Source: Stutzerimonas stutzeri | GTDB taxonomy: Bacteria; Pseudomonadota; Gammaproteobacteria; Pseudomonadales; Pseudomonadaceae | Direction of reading: 5' to 3' | Length of the DNA stretch: 64,000 bases | NCBI RefSeq assembly: GCF_024451105.1 | Contig: NZ_JANGEY010000004.1 | Span: forward strand, 124,001-188,000 | Part shown: piece by piece, positions 44,744-54,145 of the stretch | Position numbering within the stretch: position 1 is the stretch's first letter | Layout of the letters: every line of letters starts with the position of its first letter | Notes under the pieces: generated by a model | The model's input: only the letters and a program-made list of their open reading frames with translations | The model's database searches: none | Told to the model about the DNA's origin: nothing | Position numbers and translations under genes: made by a program

Positions 44744-46180
44744 TCAGACTTCGCGGGATTCGGTGGCGGTCGGCTCCTCGACCACCCAGGTGTCCTTGGT
44801 GCCGCCGCCCTGCGACGAGTTCACCACCAGCGAGCCCTCGCGCAGGGCCACGCGGGTCAGGCCGCCGGGCACCAGGCGCACCTGCTGGCCGGACAGCACG
44901 AACGGGCGCAGGTCGATGTGGCGCGGAGCGATGCCGCTCTCGACGAAGGTCGGACAGGTCGACAGGCTGAGGGTCGGCTGGGCGATGTAGGCGGCCGGGT
45001 TGGCCTTGAGGCGGGCGCGGAAGCTTTCGATCTCGGCCTGGCTGGCGGCCGGGCCGACCAGCATGCCGTAGCCGCCGGAGCCCTGGGTCTCCTTGACCAC
45101 CAGTTGCTCGAGGTTGGCCAGCACGTGGGACAGCTCGGCCGGCTTGCGGCACTGCCAGGTCGGTACGTTCTGCAGGATCGGCTCCTCGTCGAGGTAGAAG
45201 CGGATCATCTCCGGCACGTAGGGGTACACCGACTTGTCGTCGGCCACTCCGGTGCCGATGGCGTTGGCCAGCACCACGTTGCCGCGACGGTAGGCGGCCA
45301 GCAGGCCGGGCACGCCGAGCATGGAGTCGGGATTGAAGGCCAGCGGATCGAGGAAGGCGTCGTCGATCCGTCGGTAGATCACGTCCACCGGCTGCGGGCC
45401 GCTGGTGGTGCGCATGAACACCCGCTCGTCGCGCACGAACAGGTCGGCGCCCTCGACCAGTTCGACGCCCATCTCGCGGGCGAGGAAGGCGTGCTCGAAG
45501 TAGGCGCTGTTGTAGCGGCCGGGCGTGAGCACCACCACGCTGGGGTTGTCGACCCGGCTGGAGCTCTTCAGGGTGTCCAGCAACAGGTTGGGGTAATGGT
45601 TGACCGGGGCGATGCGCTGCGCGGCGAACAGCTCGGGGAACAGACGCATCATCATCTTGCGGTTCTCCAGCATGTAGGAAACGCCGCTGGGAGTGCGCAG
45701 GTTGTCCTCCAGCACGTAGTAGGTGCCGTCGCCGTCGCGTACCAGGTCCACGCCGGCGATGTGCGCGTAGAGGTCGTGCGGCAGGTCGAGCCCCTGCATG
45801 GCCAGCTGGTAGCCCTCGTTGGCCAGCACCTGTTCGGCGGGAACGATGCCGGCCTTGACGATGCGCTGCTCGTGGTAGAGGTCGGCGAGAAACATGTTCA
45901 GCGCGCGCACGCGCTGGATGCAGCCGCTCTCGACGACCTGCCACTCGCGGGCGGGGATGGCGCGGGGAATGGTATCGAAGGGGATCAGTCGTTCGGTGCC
46001 CTGCTCGTCGCCGTACAGGGTGAAGGTGATGCCGGCGCGGTGGAACAGCAGATCGGCCTCGCGGCGACGCTGCTCCAGTTGCTCGGGCGGAGTCGCCGCC
46101 AGCCAGCGGGCAAAGGCCCTATAGTGCGCCCGGCACTCGCCGCGGGCGTCATACATCTCGTCGTACATGCTGCGAACCAT
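44744..46180 (-). CDS. Circularly permuted ATP-grasp protein
   Basis: A 478-residue ATP-grasp ligase-fold protein with circularly permuted topology, predicted amidoligase. N-terminal MYDEMYDARGECRAHYR and RRREADLLFHRAGITF are typical, followed by FDTIPRAIPAREWQVVESG, YYVLEDNLRTPSGVSYMLENR near 165-185 (nucleotide/metal residues) and VVKETQGSGGYGMLVGPAAS near 375. The C-terminus contains HIDLRPFVLSGQQVRLVPGGLTRVAL. It is the first gene of a three-gene operon with the alpha-E and transglutaminase genes. The product ligated is unknown. Confidence 0.94.
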   Translation of the reverse strand: MVRSMYDEMYDARGECRAHYRAFARWLAATPPEQLEQRRREADLLFHRAGITFTLYGDEQGTERLIPFDTIPRAIPAREWQVVESGCIQRVRALNMFLADLYHEQRIVKAGIVPAEQVLANEGYQLAMQGLDLPHDLYAHIAGVDLVRDGDGTYYVLEDNLRTPSGVSYMLENRKMMMRLFPELFAAQRIAPVNHYPNLLLDTLKSSSRVDNPSVVVLTPGRYNSAYFEHAFLAREMGVELVEGADLFVRDERVFMRTTSGPQPVDVIYRRIDDAFLDPLAFNPDSMLGVPGLLAAYRRGNVVLANAIGTGVADDKSVYPYVPEMIRFYLDEEPILQNVPTWQCRKPAELSHVLANLEQLVVKETQGSGGYGMLVGPAASQAEIESFRARLKANPAAYIAQPTLSLSTCPTFVESGIAPRHIDLRPFVLSGQQVRLVPGGLTRVALREGSLVVNSSQGGGTKDTWVVEEPTATESREV

Positions 46181-46443
46181 GCTCGCGGGCTCCCTGTTGT
46201 GCCACTTGTCGCGAGTACTGCAAGGCTCGCGCCAAGTTTATAAATCCTTGTAAATCATGAGCCTGGAGAGGATAGCTGCAGGACGTGCTCCATTAGGCAG
46301 CAAGCGCTTTCCATGCCCGTGCAGCCGGCGCCTCAAAAAGGGGCACCCGGCGGATGCCTGCACCAATCTGCTCTGACGGATAGTAGAAGCCCCCGGCGAG
46401 CAGTACCGCAAGGGGCATTGCGTGACTGAATTTGTGCCCGGAC

Positions 46444-46782
46444 TCAGCGCGGAGGCTCCAGCACCTCCTGGGTTACCCCCCAGCCGTCCAGGACGCCGCC
46501 CAGCGGGGCCACCAGCACCTGCAGGTCGTGCTCGAAATCGTCGATCCCGGCATGCGTGGCGTACATCACCTTGCTCACCTGCAGATGCCAGGCGCCATCG
46601 CGTTCGACGACCTGGGCGTTGAGCGATTCGCCGCGAAAGCTGCTCGCGGCCTGACGGGCCCGCTCCTCGTCGGGGAAGATCGCGTAGAACTCGATAGGAT
46701 GGGCGCGGGCGAAGTCGAACCCGCCCTCCTTCATCCGCCGCAGGACGGTGCTGCTGATATCGTGTGGAGCGATCGTAGCCAT
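46444..46782 (-). CDS. RraB-like ribonuclease E regulator domain protein
   Basis: A 112-residue acidic protein resembling the RraB (regulator of RNase E activity B) domain. It starts MATIAPHDISSTVLRRMKEGGFDFARAHPIEFYAIFPDEE. HPIEFYAIFPDEERARQAASSF is followed by VVERDGAWHLQVSKVMYATHAGIDDFEHDL, consistent with the ferredoxin-like RraB fold. The ending LGGVLDGWGVTQEVLEPP is also typical. The match is by pattern only, and true RNase E inhibition is not shown. It lies 263 bases downstream of the ATP-grasp operon's region on the same strand and appears independently transcribed. Confidence 0.75.
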   Translation of the reverse strand: MATIAPHDISSTVLRRMKEGGFDFARAHPIEFYAIFPDEERARQAASSFRGESLNAQVVERDGAWHLQVSKVMYATHAGIDDFEHDLQVLVAPLGGVLDGWGVTQEVLEPPR

Positions 46783-47468
46783 TTGCCCGCACTCCTCGAT
46801 TGTTCATTGCCGGAATGATCCACAGCGTCCCCAGACTAGCTCCAAATCCCGCCGGTTGCCTAGCCGTCGGCGCGGATCCCACCGGCCGAACAGGCCCTGC
46901 GCGACTTCCGCATGGTCTCGAAGACCGTTTCCCTGCCTCGCCAGACAGCGTCCGGCATACCGATGCCACCGTTTCTTTCAGGATGTGCCGTGGCGCACAA
47001 AAGATATTCCCGAGAGGCGCCATCCGATCAGCACTAAATCGCGCCAGAAAACCGGAAAAGGCAGTAAGAAATTATCTACCCGAATTACCCATGAAGGCCG
47101 ATAGCGCAGAAAATTAATCCTCGAACTCCGCGAAATACAGGAAAGCGCCGGAAATTCGCGGACTTGCCCGCGCCCCGGGCCATCGCCATGCATGCTCGAG
47201 GCACAGGCGGCACGGCAGTCCTGCATGCTGCGCCCATCCGTTGCCGCCAGATTATCGACCATGCAACGTCATCGGATAACCCCTGCTTTCGGAATCGCTT
47301 AATTTCATATACATCCCGACCAATGACCGAAATACCCTCTGCTAGTTTGAGAACTACAAGAACAGGAACTCCTGCACCGCAACAGTAGAACCAGAATACT
47401 TTCCGCCACGGAAAAACATCCAGCGACAGGACGTTCTGCCCAGCACAATCCGAGCGAGAGCGAATACC
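46783..47468. other. Long low-GC intergenic region
   Basis: 686 bases between divergent genes, clearly less GC-rich than its surroundings over about 46980-47420 (for example the stretch around 47060-47120). Short frames here are not supported by any motif. No tRNA, repeat or terminator was recognised. It may hold promoters for the RraB-like and DUF922 genes, a degraded gene or a non-coding RNA; I cannot decide. Confidence 0.4.
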
Positions 47469-48086
47469 ATGCGAACCCTGCATTGCTTGAAGGCATGTCG
47501 GGCGCAGTGGGGGGAAGTTGCACGCCTGCTTCTGGCGACTTCGACCCTGGCGCTTGCAATCCAGCCCCCGGCCCGGGCCGAAATCGACGAAACCCTCCGC
47601 TTCGTCGACTACCGCGTGGAAGCCAGTCGCCACCAGTCGCTGGCCAGGACGCTCACCCATACCTCGCCGATCCGGCAGGACGGCAAGACCTACCATGCCT
47701 ATACCGCCTGGCGGGTCAGCTGGGAGTATCGCTGGACCCAGGAGCCCGACGGCGCATGTCGTATCGCCGAGGTCGCCACCCGCCTGGACACCACCATCCG
47801 GCTGCCGCGCCTCGACGGCGGCAGCCCGCGCCAGCAGGAGCAGTTCCAGCGCTACGTCGGTGCGCTCAAGGAGCACGAGCTGGGGCACCACCAGTTCGGC
47901 CAGCGCGCCGCCCGGGAAGTGGACGACCAGCTCAAGGCCCTGCCGGCGATGTCCGACTGCACCCGCCTGGTCGCCGCCGCCAATCGGCTGGCCCAGCGCA
48001 TCGTCGCCCGCGTCAGGGAAGAGGAGCGCACCTACGACCTGGTCACAGTGCATGGCCGCACCCAGGGCGCCCGCCTCGACTACTGA
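47469..48086 (+). CDS. DUF922 secreted putative zinc protease
   Basis: A 205-residue exported protein of the DUF922 family. The N-terminal signal segment is LLLATSTLALAIQPPARA, with likely cleavage near residue 38. The mature part begins EIDETLRFVDYRVEA and shows YHAYTAWRVSWEYRW, typical of the family. The zincin motif HELGH occurs in LKEHELGHHQFGQRAARE near residue 140, so metalloprotease activity is plausible. A terminal helix carries ANRLAQRIVARVREEERTYD. It is preceded by the long low-GC gap and followed 103 bases later by a GNAT gene. Confidence 0.85.
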   Translation: MRTLHCLKACRAQWGEVARLLLATSTLALAIQPPARAEIDETLRFVDYRVEASRHQSLARTLTHTSPIRQDGKTYHAYTAWRVSWEYRWTQEPDGACRIAEVATRLDTTIRLPRLDGGSPRQQEQFQRYVGALKEHELGHHQFGQRAAREVDDQLKALPAMSDCTRLVAAANRLAQRIVARVREEERTYDLVTVHGRTQGARLDY

Positions 48087-48189
48087 GCTGGGCACGCCGT
48101 GCGCCGATCTGGGATAATCGCGAGGCGCGCCCGGGCGACCGACCATCGGGCCGCGCCTTCTCCTGCGACAGACCCGCACCGACTGCCCC

Positions 48190-48693
48190 ATGACCTTCCG
48201 ACTGCGCCCGCTGGGCGAACCCGACATCGCCGCCGTCCTGGCCATCCAGACCGAGTCCTACGCCGAAGCGCTGCTGGAAAGCGCCGAGATCATTCGCCAG
48301 CGCCTGACGAGCTTCCCCGACCTGGCCTGGGGCGCCGAGGACGCCGAGGGCGTGTGCGCCTACCTGTTCGGCTACCGCTCGCGGGCCGGCACGGTGACGC
48401 CGCTGGACGGCGTCTTCGCCGAGCCGAGCGACGCCGACTGCCTGTACCTGCACGATCTGGCGGTGAGCCGCCGCGCCGCCGGGCGCGGCATCGGCCCGGC
48501 GCTGGTGCAGCGGCTTCTGGAGCAGGGCCGCGCCAGCCGCCTGCGCTACTCGGCGCTGGTTTCCGTGCAGGACTCCGCGACCTTCTGGAGCCGCCTGGGC
48601 TACCGCGCCGCCGGCGAGCTGGAGCACAGCCAGCAGCGCCACCTCGAGTCCTACGGCGTACCGGCCGTGTATATGCTCCGGGCACTGCACTGA
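48190..48693 (+). CDS. GNAT-family N-acetyltransferase
   Basis: A 167-residue GNAT enzyme. The start MTFRLRPLGEPDIAAVLAIQ is typical, with the first helix followed by SYAEALLES. The acetyl-CoA-binding motif A is YLHDLAVSRRAAGRGIGPALVQRLLEQGRA near 95-125. Motif B lies in VQDSATFWSRLGYRAAGE near 128-146. The substrate, a small molecule or protein amine, is not known. The gene ends before a hairpin shared with the convergent speE gene. It follows the DUF922 gene but with a 100-base gap, so operon membership is uncertain. Confidence 0.88.
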   Translation: MTFRLRPLGEPDIAAVLAIQTESYAEALLESAEIIRQRLTSFPDLAWGAEDAEGVCAYLFGYRSRAGTVTPLDGVFAEPSDADCLYLHDLAVSRRAAGRGIGPALVQRLLEQGRASRLRYSALVSVQDSATFWSRLGYRAAGELEHSQQRHLESYGVPAVYMLRALH

Positions 48694-48712
48694 GCGTCCT
48701 GCAGAGACAGGC

Positions 48713-48732
48713 AAGGGGCCTTGCGGCCCCTT
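48713..48732. terminator. Hairpin between the GNAT gene and speE
   Basis: AAGGGGCC (48713-48720) pairs with GGCCCCTT (48725-48732) around TTGC, with short T stretches on the plus side. It lies between two convergent stop codons, so a shared terminator is likely. Confidence 0.7.
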
Positions 48733-48738
48733 TCTCGG

Positions 48739-49599
<861 letters not shown>

Positions 49600-49746
49600 C
49601 CGCGTGTTCCTTGCAACTTGTTGAAGATAAAAGAAATTCTAGCCGGAAACGGCAGCCTCGGGCGCTGCCGCCGCAGCTCGCAGTGTCGCCTTGCGGCATG
49701 ACCGGCGCATGGCAGGCGGCCCGTGCAGCGGGCCGCCGTGCCGGAT

Positions 49747-50430
49747 TCAGAAGCGTGCCGGCTCGATGGCGGCGAAGCTGGTCACGCTCGGATGGCCGGC
49801 CAGCTCGCCGCCGTCGCGGGCCAGACCGCAGGTCGCCATGCCGGCTGCGCGGGCGGCGTCCAGCTCCTGCACCACGTCGGAGAGGAACAGGATCTCACCG
49901 GCCGGCCGGCCGATGGCCGCGGCGATGCGCGCGTAGGATTCGCTCTCGCGCTTGCCGCCGCTGGTGGTGTCGAAGTAGCCGGAGAACAGCGGAGTCAGGT
50001 CGCCGGCCTCGGAGCAGCCGAAGATCAGCTTCTGCGCCTGGATCGAGCCGGAAGAGTACACGTACAGCTCGAGGCCGGCGGCCTTCCAGGCCTTGAGCGT
50101 CTCCACCGCATCGGGGTAGACGTGCCCCTTGAGCCGACCGGCCCGGTAGCCCTGCTCCCAGACCATGCCCTGCAGGGCCTTGAGCGGGGTGGCCTTGCGG
50201 TCGGCGGCGATCCACTCCAGCAGGATGGCGATGACCCGCTCGACGTCGGCGTCAGGTTCGCCGCTCTCGGCGCGCACGGCATCGAGCTGCGCGGCTACCG
50301 CCGGCGCCTCGGCCTGCGCGCGGACGAAGTCCGGCAGGTGCTCGACGGCGAACGGGAACAGCACGTCGAAGACGAAACTGACCGCGCTGGTGGTGCCCTC
50401 GATGTCGGTGAGGATGGTCTTGATCGGCAC
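49747..50430 (-). CDS. mtnC: Acireductone synthase (enolase-phosphatase E1)
   Basis: Converts 2,3-diketo-5-methylthiopentyl-1-phosphate to acireductone in methionine salvage. The 227-residue HAD-superfamily product starts at a GTG at 50428-50430 ([19 protein letters not shown]). The DIEGTT replaces the usual DXD nucleophile motif and marks the MtnC group. [16 protein letters not shown] near 130 and [22 protein letters not shown] near 175-195 are the later HAD motifs. It lies two bases after the mtnD stop codon, in an mtnB-mtnD-mtnC run. No ATG fits the family N-terminus. Confidence 0.95.
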   Translation of the reverse strand: MPIKTILTDIEGTTSAVSFVFDVLFPFAVEHLPDFVRAQAEAPAVAAQLDAVRAESGEPDADVERVIAILLEWIAADRKATPLKALQGMVWEQGYRAGRLKGHVYPDAVETLKAWKAAGLELYVYSSGSIQAQKLIFGCSEAGDLTPLFSGYFDTTSGGKRESESYARIAAAIGRPAGEILFLSDVVQELDAARAAGMATCGLARDGGELAGHPSVTSFAAIEPARF

Positions 50431-50432
50431 CG

Positions 50433-50978
50433 TCAGTCCTCCAGCCCCGGGAAGGACCTGGCGATGGGATCGCCGGTGAACTTCGCCACCCAGCCCTCGG
50501 GGTTGTTGAACAGCCGGATGGCGACGAAGTGCGGCTCCTCGCCCATGTCGAACCAGTGCCGGGTGCCGGCCGGCACCGAGATCAGGTCGTCCTTCTCGCA
50601 CAGCACCGCATAGACGTATTCGCCGATGTGCAGGGTGAACAGGCCGCGGCCGGCGACGAAGAAGCGTACCTCGTCCTCGCCGTGGGTGTGCTCGTCGAGG
50701 AACTTGGCGCGCAGTTCGGCCTTCTGGGGATGATTGCGGTCCAGGCTGATCACGTCGACGGTGACGTAGCCCTGCTCGGTCATCAGCTTCTCGATCTCGT
50801 GGTGATAGGCGGCGATCACCTCGACCTGGCTGGCGCCGGGAGCGATGGGCGCGCTGGCCTGCCAGCGCTCGAAGCGCACGCCGACCTCGGCCAGGGTCGC
50901 GGCGATGTCCTCGCCGTGGGTCAGCACCTTGTTCGGGTGGTTGGGGGTGGACTGGTGATAGACGCTCAGGCGGCTCAT
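50433..50978 (-). CDS. mtnD: Acireductone dioxygenase
   Basis: Metal-dependent cupin that oxidises acireductone to formate and the 2-keto acid of methionine, or off-pathway to CO when nickel is bound. The 181-residue product has metal ligands in [17 protein letters not shown] near residues 96-112 (two His and a Glu) and a further His in [15 protein letters not shown] near 140. The ending [15 protein letters not shown] is family-like. It lies between mtnB and mtnC on the same strand, 27 bases after mtnB. Confidence 0.97.
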   Translation of the reverse strand: MSRLSVYHQSTPNHPNKVLTHGEDIAATLAEVGVRFERWQASAPIAPGASQVEVIAAYHHEIEKLMTEQGYVTVDVISLDRNHPQKAELRAKFLDEHTHGEDEVRFFVAGRGLFTLHIGEYVYAVLCEKDDLISVPAGTRHWFDMGEEPHFVAIRLFNNPEGWVAKFTGDPIARSFPGLED

Positions 50979-51005
50979 GGGCGGTTCCTTGTCAAGTCGG
51001 CTCGT

Positions 51006-51626
51006 TCAGCGACCCAGCACCTGGCGGGTCTTCAGTTCGCATTCGAAGAGGAATTCGAAGGCTTCGATCTGGCGCAGCGCGTCGCTCATCTGCGCGCCCC
51101 AAGTGTAAAGGCCGTGGCCGCGGATCAGGTAGCCCACGCAGTCGGGATGCGCATCCAGCCACTGCTGCACCTTGCCGGCCAGGCGGGCGATGTCCTGGTC
51201 GTTGTCGAAGATCGGCACAATGACCCGGCCCTCGTGACTGGTCACCCCGGCGAAGGCCTTCTGCAGCTCGTAGTCCTCCAGCTCCAGACGGTCGCCGGGA
51301 GTCAGGCGCGACAGCACGGTGGCGTTCACCGAGTGGGTGTGCAACACCGCGCCGATCTCCGCCCGCCAGGCGTACAGCTGGGTGTGCAGCAGGGTTTCGG
51401 CCGAGGGCTTCTTGCCGGGCTCCAGGCTGTTGCCGGCCAGGTCGGTGGCCAGCACGTCGTCCTCGCCGAGCTGGCCCTTGTGCTTGCCGGACACGGTGAG
51501 CAGCGCCCGGTCGGCGTCCAGGCGTGCCGAGTAGTTGCTGCTGGTGGCCGGCGACCAGCCGCGGCCGTAGAGGAAGCGGCCGGCCTCGATGATCTGCCGG
51601 GCGAGGAGTTGGCGAGTGTCGGTCAT
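51006..51626 (-). CDS. mtnB: Methylthioribulose-1-phosphate dehydratase
   Basis: Dehydrates methylthioribulose-1-phosphate to the diketo intermediate in methionine salvage. The 206-residue class II aldolase-fold protein contains GRFLYGRGWSPATSSNYSARL near 16-36 (phosphate and Ser contacts). The zinc site HTHSVNATVLSRL is near residue 95-107, with a further His in YLIRGHGLYTWG near 168. It is first in the mtnBDC run downstream of the MFS gene. mtnA and mtnP are not present here and must be elsewhere. Identity is secure. Confidence 0.96.
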   Translation of the reverse strand: MTDTRQLLARQIIEAGRFLYGRGWSPATSSNYSARLDADRALLTVSGKHKGQLGEDDVLATDLAGNSLEPGKKPSAETLLHTQLYAWRAEIGAVLHTHSVNATVLSRLTPGDRLELEDYELQKAFAGVTSHEGRVIVPIFDNDQDIARLAGKVQQWLDAHPDCVGYLIRGHGLYTWGAQMSDALRQIEAFEFLFECELKTRQVLGR

Positions 51627-51654
51627 CTTGTCGGTCTCGGGTGAAGAAAGGGAT

Positions 51655-52803
51655 TCACTGCGCGCCGTCGCGCAGGCGCAGAGCGATGATAGCGGCAGCC
51701 GCCAGCGCCGCCAGGCTGGCCAGGGCGAAGGTCCAGGCCGGGCCCAGGCTGTTCCAGCTGTAGCCGGCGTACAGGGCGCCGAGCGCGCCGCCGACCCCGG
51801 ACAGCGCGGCGTACAGCGCCTGGCCCTGGCCCTGCTGGCGGGCGGCGAAGCTGTGGCGGACGAAGTGGATGGCGGCGGCGTGGAAGCTGCCGAAGGTGGC
51901 CGCGTGCAGGCATTGGGCGAGCAGCAGCACCGGCCAGTGTCCGGCCAGGTTGCCGAGCAGCAGCCAGCGCAGCGCCGCCAGCAGCAGGCTGGCGAGCAGC
52001 ACCTGGCGCACCGAGAAGCGCGCCAGCAGGCGCGCCATCATCAGGAACACGAGAATCTCGGCGACCACACCGAGCGCCCACAGCCAGCCGATCAGGCTGC
52101 GACCGTAGCCGAGGCTCTCGAGGTGCAGGGTGATGAAGGTGTAGTACGGGCCGTGGCTGAGCAGCATCAGCGCCACCGCGGCGTAGAACGCCGGCACGCC
52201 GGGACGCCGCAGCTGCTGCAGGAAGCCGCCGCGCCCGCCGTCGCCGGCGTGCTCCTGCGGCTGGGCGTTGGGCACCCACAGACTGCTGGCGACGATGGCC
52301 AGCATGATGCCGACCAGCGCCCAGGGGTAGGCGTCCAGACTGATCCGCTCGAACAGCGCGCCGAGACCGACCACCGTGCAGATGAAGCCGATCGACCCCC
52401 ACAGGCGCACCTGGCTGTAGCGCGCCGCCTGCTCGCGCAGGTGGGCCAGGGTGATGACCTCGAACTGCGGCAGCACCGCGTGCCAGAAGAACGCGTGCAG
52501 CGCCATCACCAGCGCCAGCCAGGCGTAGTCCTGGCGGTAGAAGATCGCCGCGAAACTGAGCAGGGTGAACAGCGCGCCGAGACGCACGATCAGCAGGCGC
52601 CGGCCGCTGACGTCGCCCAGCCAGCCCCACAGGTTGGGCGCCACGCAGCGCATCAGCATGGGAATGGCCACCAGCTCGCCGATGCGCGCCGCGGAGAAGC
52701 CGAGGTGGTGGAAATACAGGGCGAGGAACGGCGCCGTCGCCCCGAGCAGGGCGAAGTAGCTGAAGTAGAAGCCGGACAGACGCCAGTAGGGCAAGGCGGT
52801 CAT
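51655..52803 (-). CDS. MFS transporter (HcaT/LacY-like)
   Basis: A 382-residue twelve-helix transporter of the 3-phenylpropionate permease / MFS_1-like type. It begins MTALPYWRLSGFYFSYFALLGA, with a family GFSAARIGELVAIPMLMRCVAPNLWGWLGD near 35-65 and the middle loop RYSQVRLWGSIGFICTVVG near 125-145. No domain gives the substrate. It lies between aroC (70 bases upstream) and mtnB on the same strand, an order I recall from other Pseudomonas, but a role in methionine salvage or aromatic export is unproven. Twelve hydrophobic stretches are visible. Confidence 0.9.
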   Translation of the reverse strand: MTALPYWRLSGFYFSYFALLGATAPFLALYFHHLGFSAARIGELVAIPMLMRCVAPNLWGWLGDVSGRRLLIVRLGALFTLLSFAAIFYRQDYAWLALVMALHAFFWHAVLPQFEVITLAHLREQAARYSQVRLWGSIGFICTVVGLGALFERISLDAYPWALVGIMLAIVASSLWVPNAQPQEHAGDGGRGGFLQQLRRPGVPAFYAAVALMLLSHGPYYTFITLHLESLGYGRSLIGWLWALGVVAEILVFLMMARLLARFSVRQVLLASLLLAALRWLLLGNLAGHWPVLLLAQCLHAATFGSFHAAAIHFVRHSFAARQQGQGQALYAALSGVGGALGALYAGYSWNSLGPAWTFALASLAALAAAAIIALRLRDGAQ

Positions 52804-52811
52804 AAGCGATG

Positions 52812-52867
52812 AGCGGCGAGCTGCAAGCAGAGGGACGGACGCCTCGTCCTGCTCGCAGCTCGTGGCT
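52812..52867. repeat. Imperfect inverted repeat between aroC and the MFS gene
   Basis: AGCGGCGAGCTGCAAGC (52812-52828) and GCTCGCAGCTCGTGGCT (52851-52867) pair at 14 of 17 positions around 22 bases. It occupies most of the 70-base gap and resembles REP-like extragenic palindromes of Pseudomonas, though only one copy was noticed. Confidence 0.55.
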
Positions 52868-52873
52868 TGCGAC

Positions 52874-53965
52874 TCAGAGCTGGCCGAGCACCGGGGTGCC
52901 GACCCGCACCTCGGCGTTCTGCGCGCGCTGGCGCAGCAGGTGGTCCATCAGCACGATGGCCATCATCGCCTCGGCGATGGGCGTGGCGCGGATGCCGACG
53001 CAGGGGTCGTGGCGGCCCTTGGTGATCACCTCCACCGGATTGCCGTGCACGTCGATGGAGCGGCCGGGGGTGGTGATGCTGGAGGTTGGCTTGAGCGCCA
53101 GGTGGGCGACGATCGGCTGGCCGCTGGAGATGCCGCCGAGGATGCCGCCGGCGTGGTTGGACAGGAAGCCCTGCGGAGTCAGCTCGTCGCGGTGCTCGGT
53201 GCCGCGCTGTGCCACCGCGGCGAAGCCGGCGCCGATCTCCACGCCCTTGACCGCGTTGATGCTCATCAGCGCGTGGGCCAGTTCGGCGTCGAGACGGTCG
53301 AAGATCGGCTCGCCGAGGCCCGGCGGCACCCCTTCGGCGACCACGGTGATCTTCGCGCCGACCGAGTCCTGGTCGCGGCGCAGCTGGTCCATGTAGGCTT
53401 CGAGCTCGGGCACCTTGTCCGGGTCGGGGCTGAAGAAGGCGTTCTCCTCTACCGAGTCCCAGGTCTTGAAGGGGATCTCGATGGGGCCGAGCTGGCTCAT
53501 GTAGCCGCGCACGCTGATGCCCAGGGTGGCCAGGTACTTCTTGGCGATGGCGCCGGCGGCTACGCGCATGGCGGTCTCGCGCGCCGAACTGCGTCCGCCG
53601 CCGCGGTAGTCGCGGATGCCGTACTTGTGGTGGTAGGTATAGTCGGCGTGGGCCGGGCGGAACAGATCCTTGATCGCCGAGTAGTCCTTGGACTTCTGGT
53701 CGGTGTTGCGGATCAGCAGGCCGATCGGGCAGCCGGTGGTCCTGCCTTCGAACACGCCGGAGAGGATCTCCACCTCGTCGGCTTCCTGGCGCTGGGTGGT
53801 GTGGCGGCTGGTGCCCGGCCTGCGGCGGTCGAGGTCGCGCTGCAGGTCGTCCGGCGACAGCTCCAGCCCGGGCGGGCAACCGTCGACGATGGCGACCAGC
53901 GCCGGACCATGGCTTTCACCGGCGGTGGTGACGGTGAACAGCTTGCCGTAAGTATTGCCAGACAT
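52874..53965 (-). CDS. aroC: Chorismate synthase
   Basis: Last step of the shikimate pathway, converting EPSP to chorismate with reduced FMN. The 363-residue product starts [20 protein letters not shown] at the ATG at 53963-53965, with the [21 protein letters not shown] motif near residues 15-36. Other conserved blocks are [26 protein letters not shown] near 48 and [31 protein letters not shown] near 120. [31 protein letters not shown] follows later. Earlier in-frame starts are out of register with the family. It is the first gene of the aroC-MFS-mtn run. Confidence 0.97.
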   Translation of the reverse strand: MSGNTYGKLFTVTTAGESHGPALVAIVDGCPPGLELSPDDLQRDLDRRRPGTSRHTTQRQEADEVEILSGVFEGRTTGCPIGLLIRNTDQKSKDYSAIKDLFRPAHADYTYHHKYGIRDYRGGGRSSARETAMRVAAGAIAKKYLATLGISVRGYMSQLGPIEIPFKTWDSVEENAFFSPDPDKVPELEAYMDQLRRDQDSVGAKITVVAEGVPPGLGEPIFDRLDAELAHALMSINAVKGVEIGAGFAAVAQRGTEHRDELTPQGFLSNHAGGILGGISSGQPIVAHLALKPTSSITTPGRSIDVHGNPVEVITKGRHDPCVGIRATPIAEAMMAIVLMDHLLRQRAQNAEVRVGTPVLGQL

Positions 53966-54145
53966 GCAGGATGCTCCGCGGCGGGAAATTCGGGGTCGCA
54001 AAGTATACCCAAGCGCTCCGCCGCTGGGTAACGCCGCAGGCAGCGGCCGCGCGCCAGCCGAACTGTACGTCCATACAGACAAAACTTGCCCGCCGGCGCC
54101 TTTGCGCCCATCCTGTGCGCCATCGCGACCACCACGACGACCAGC

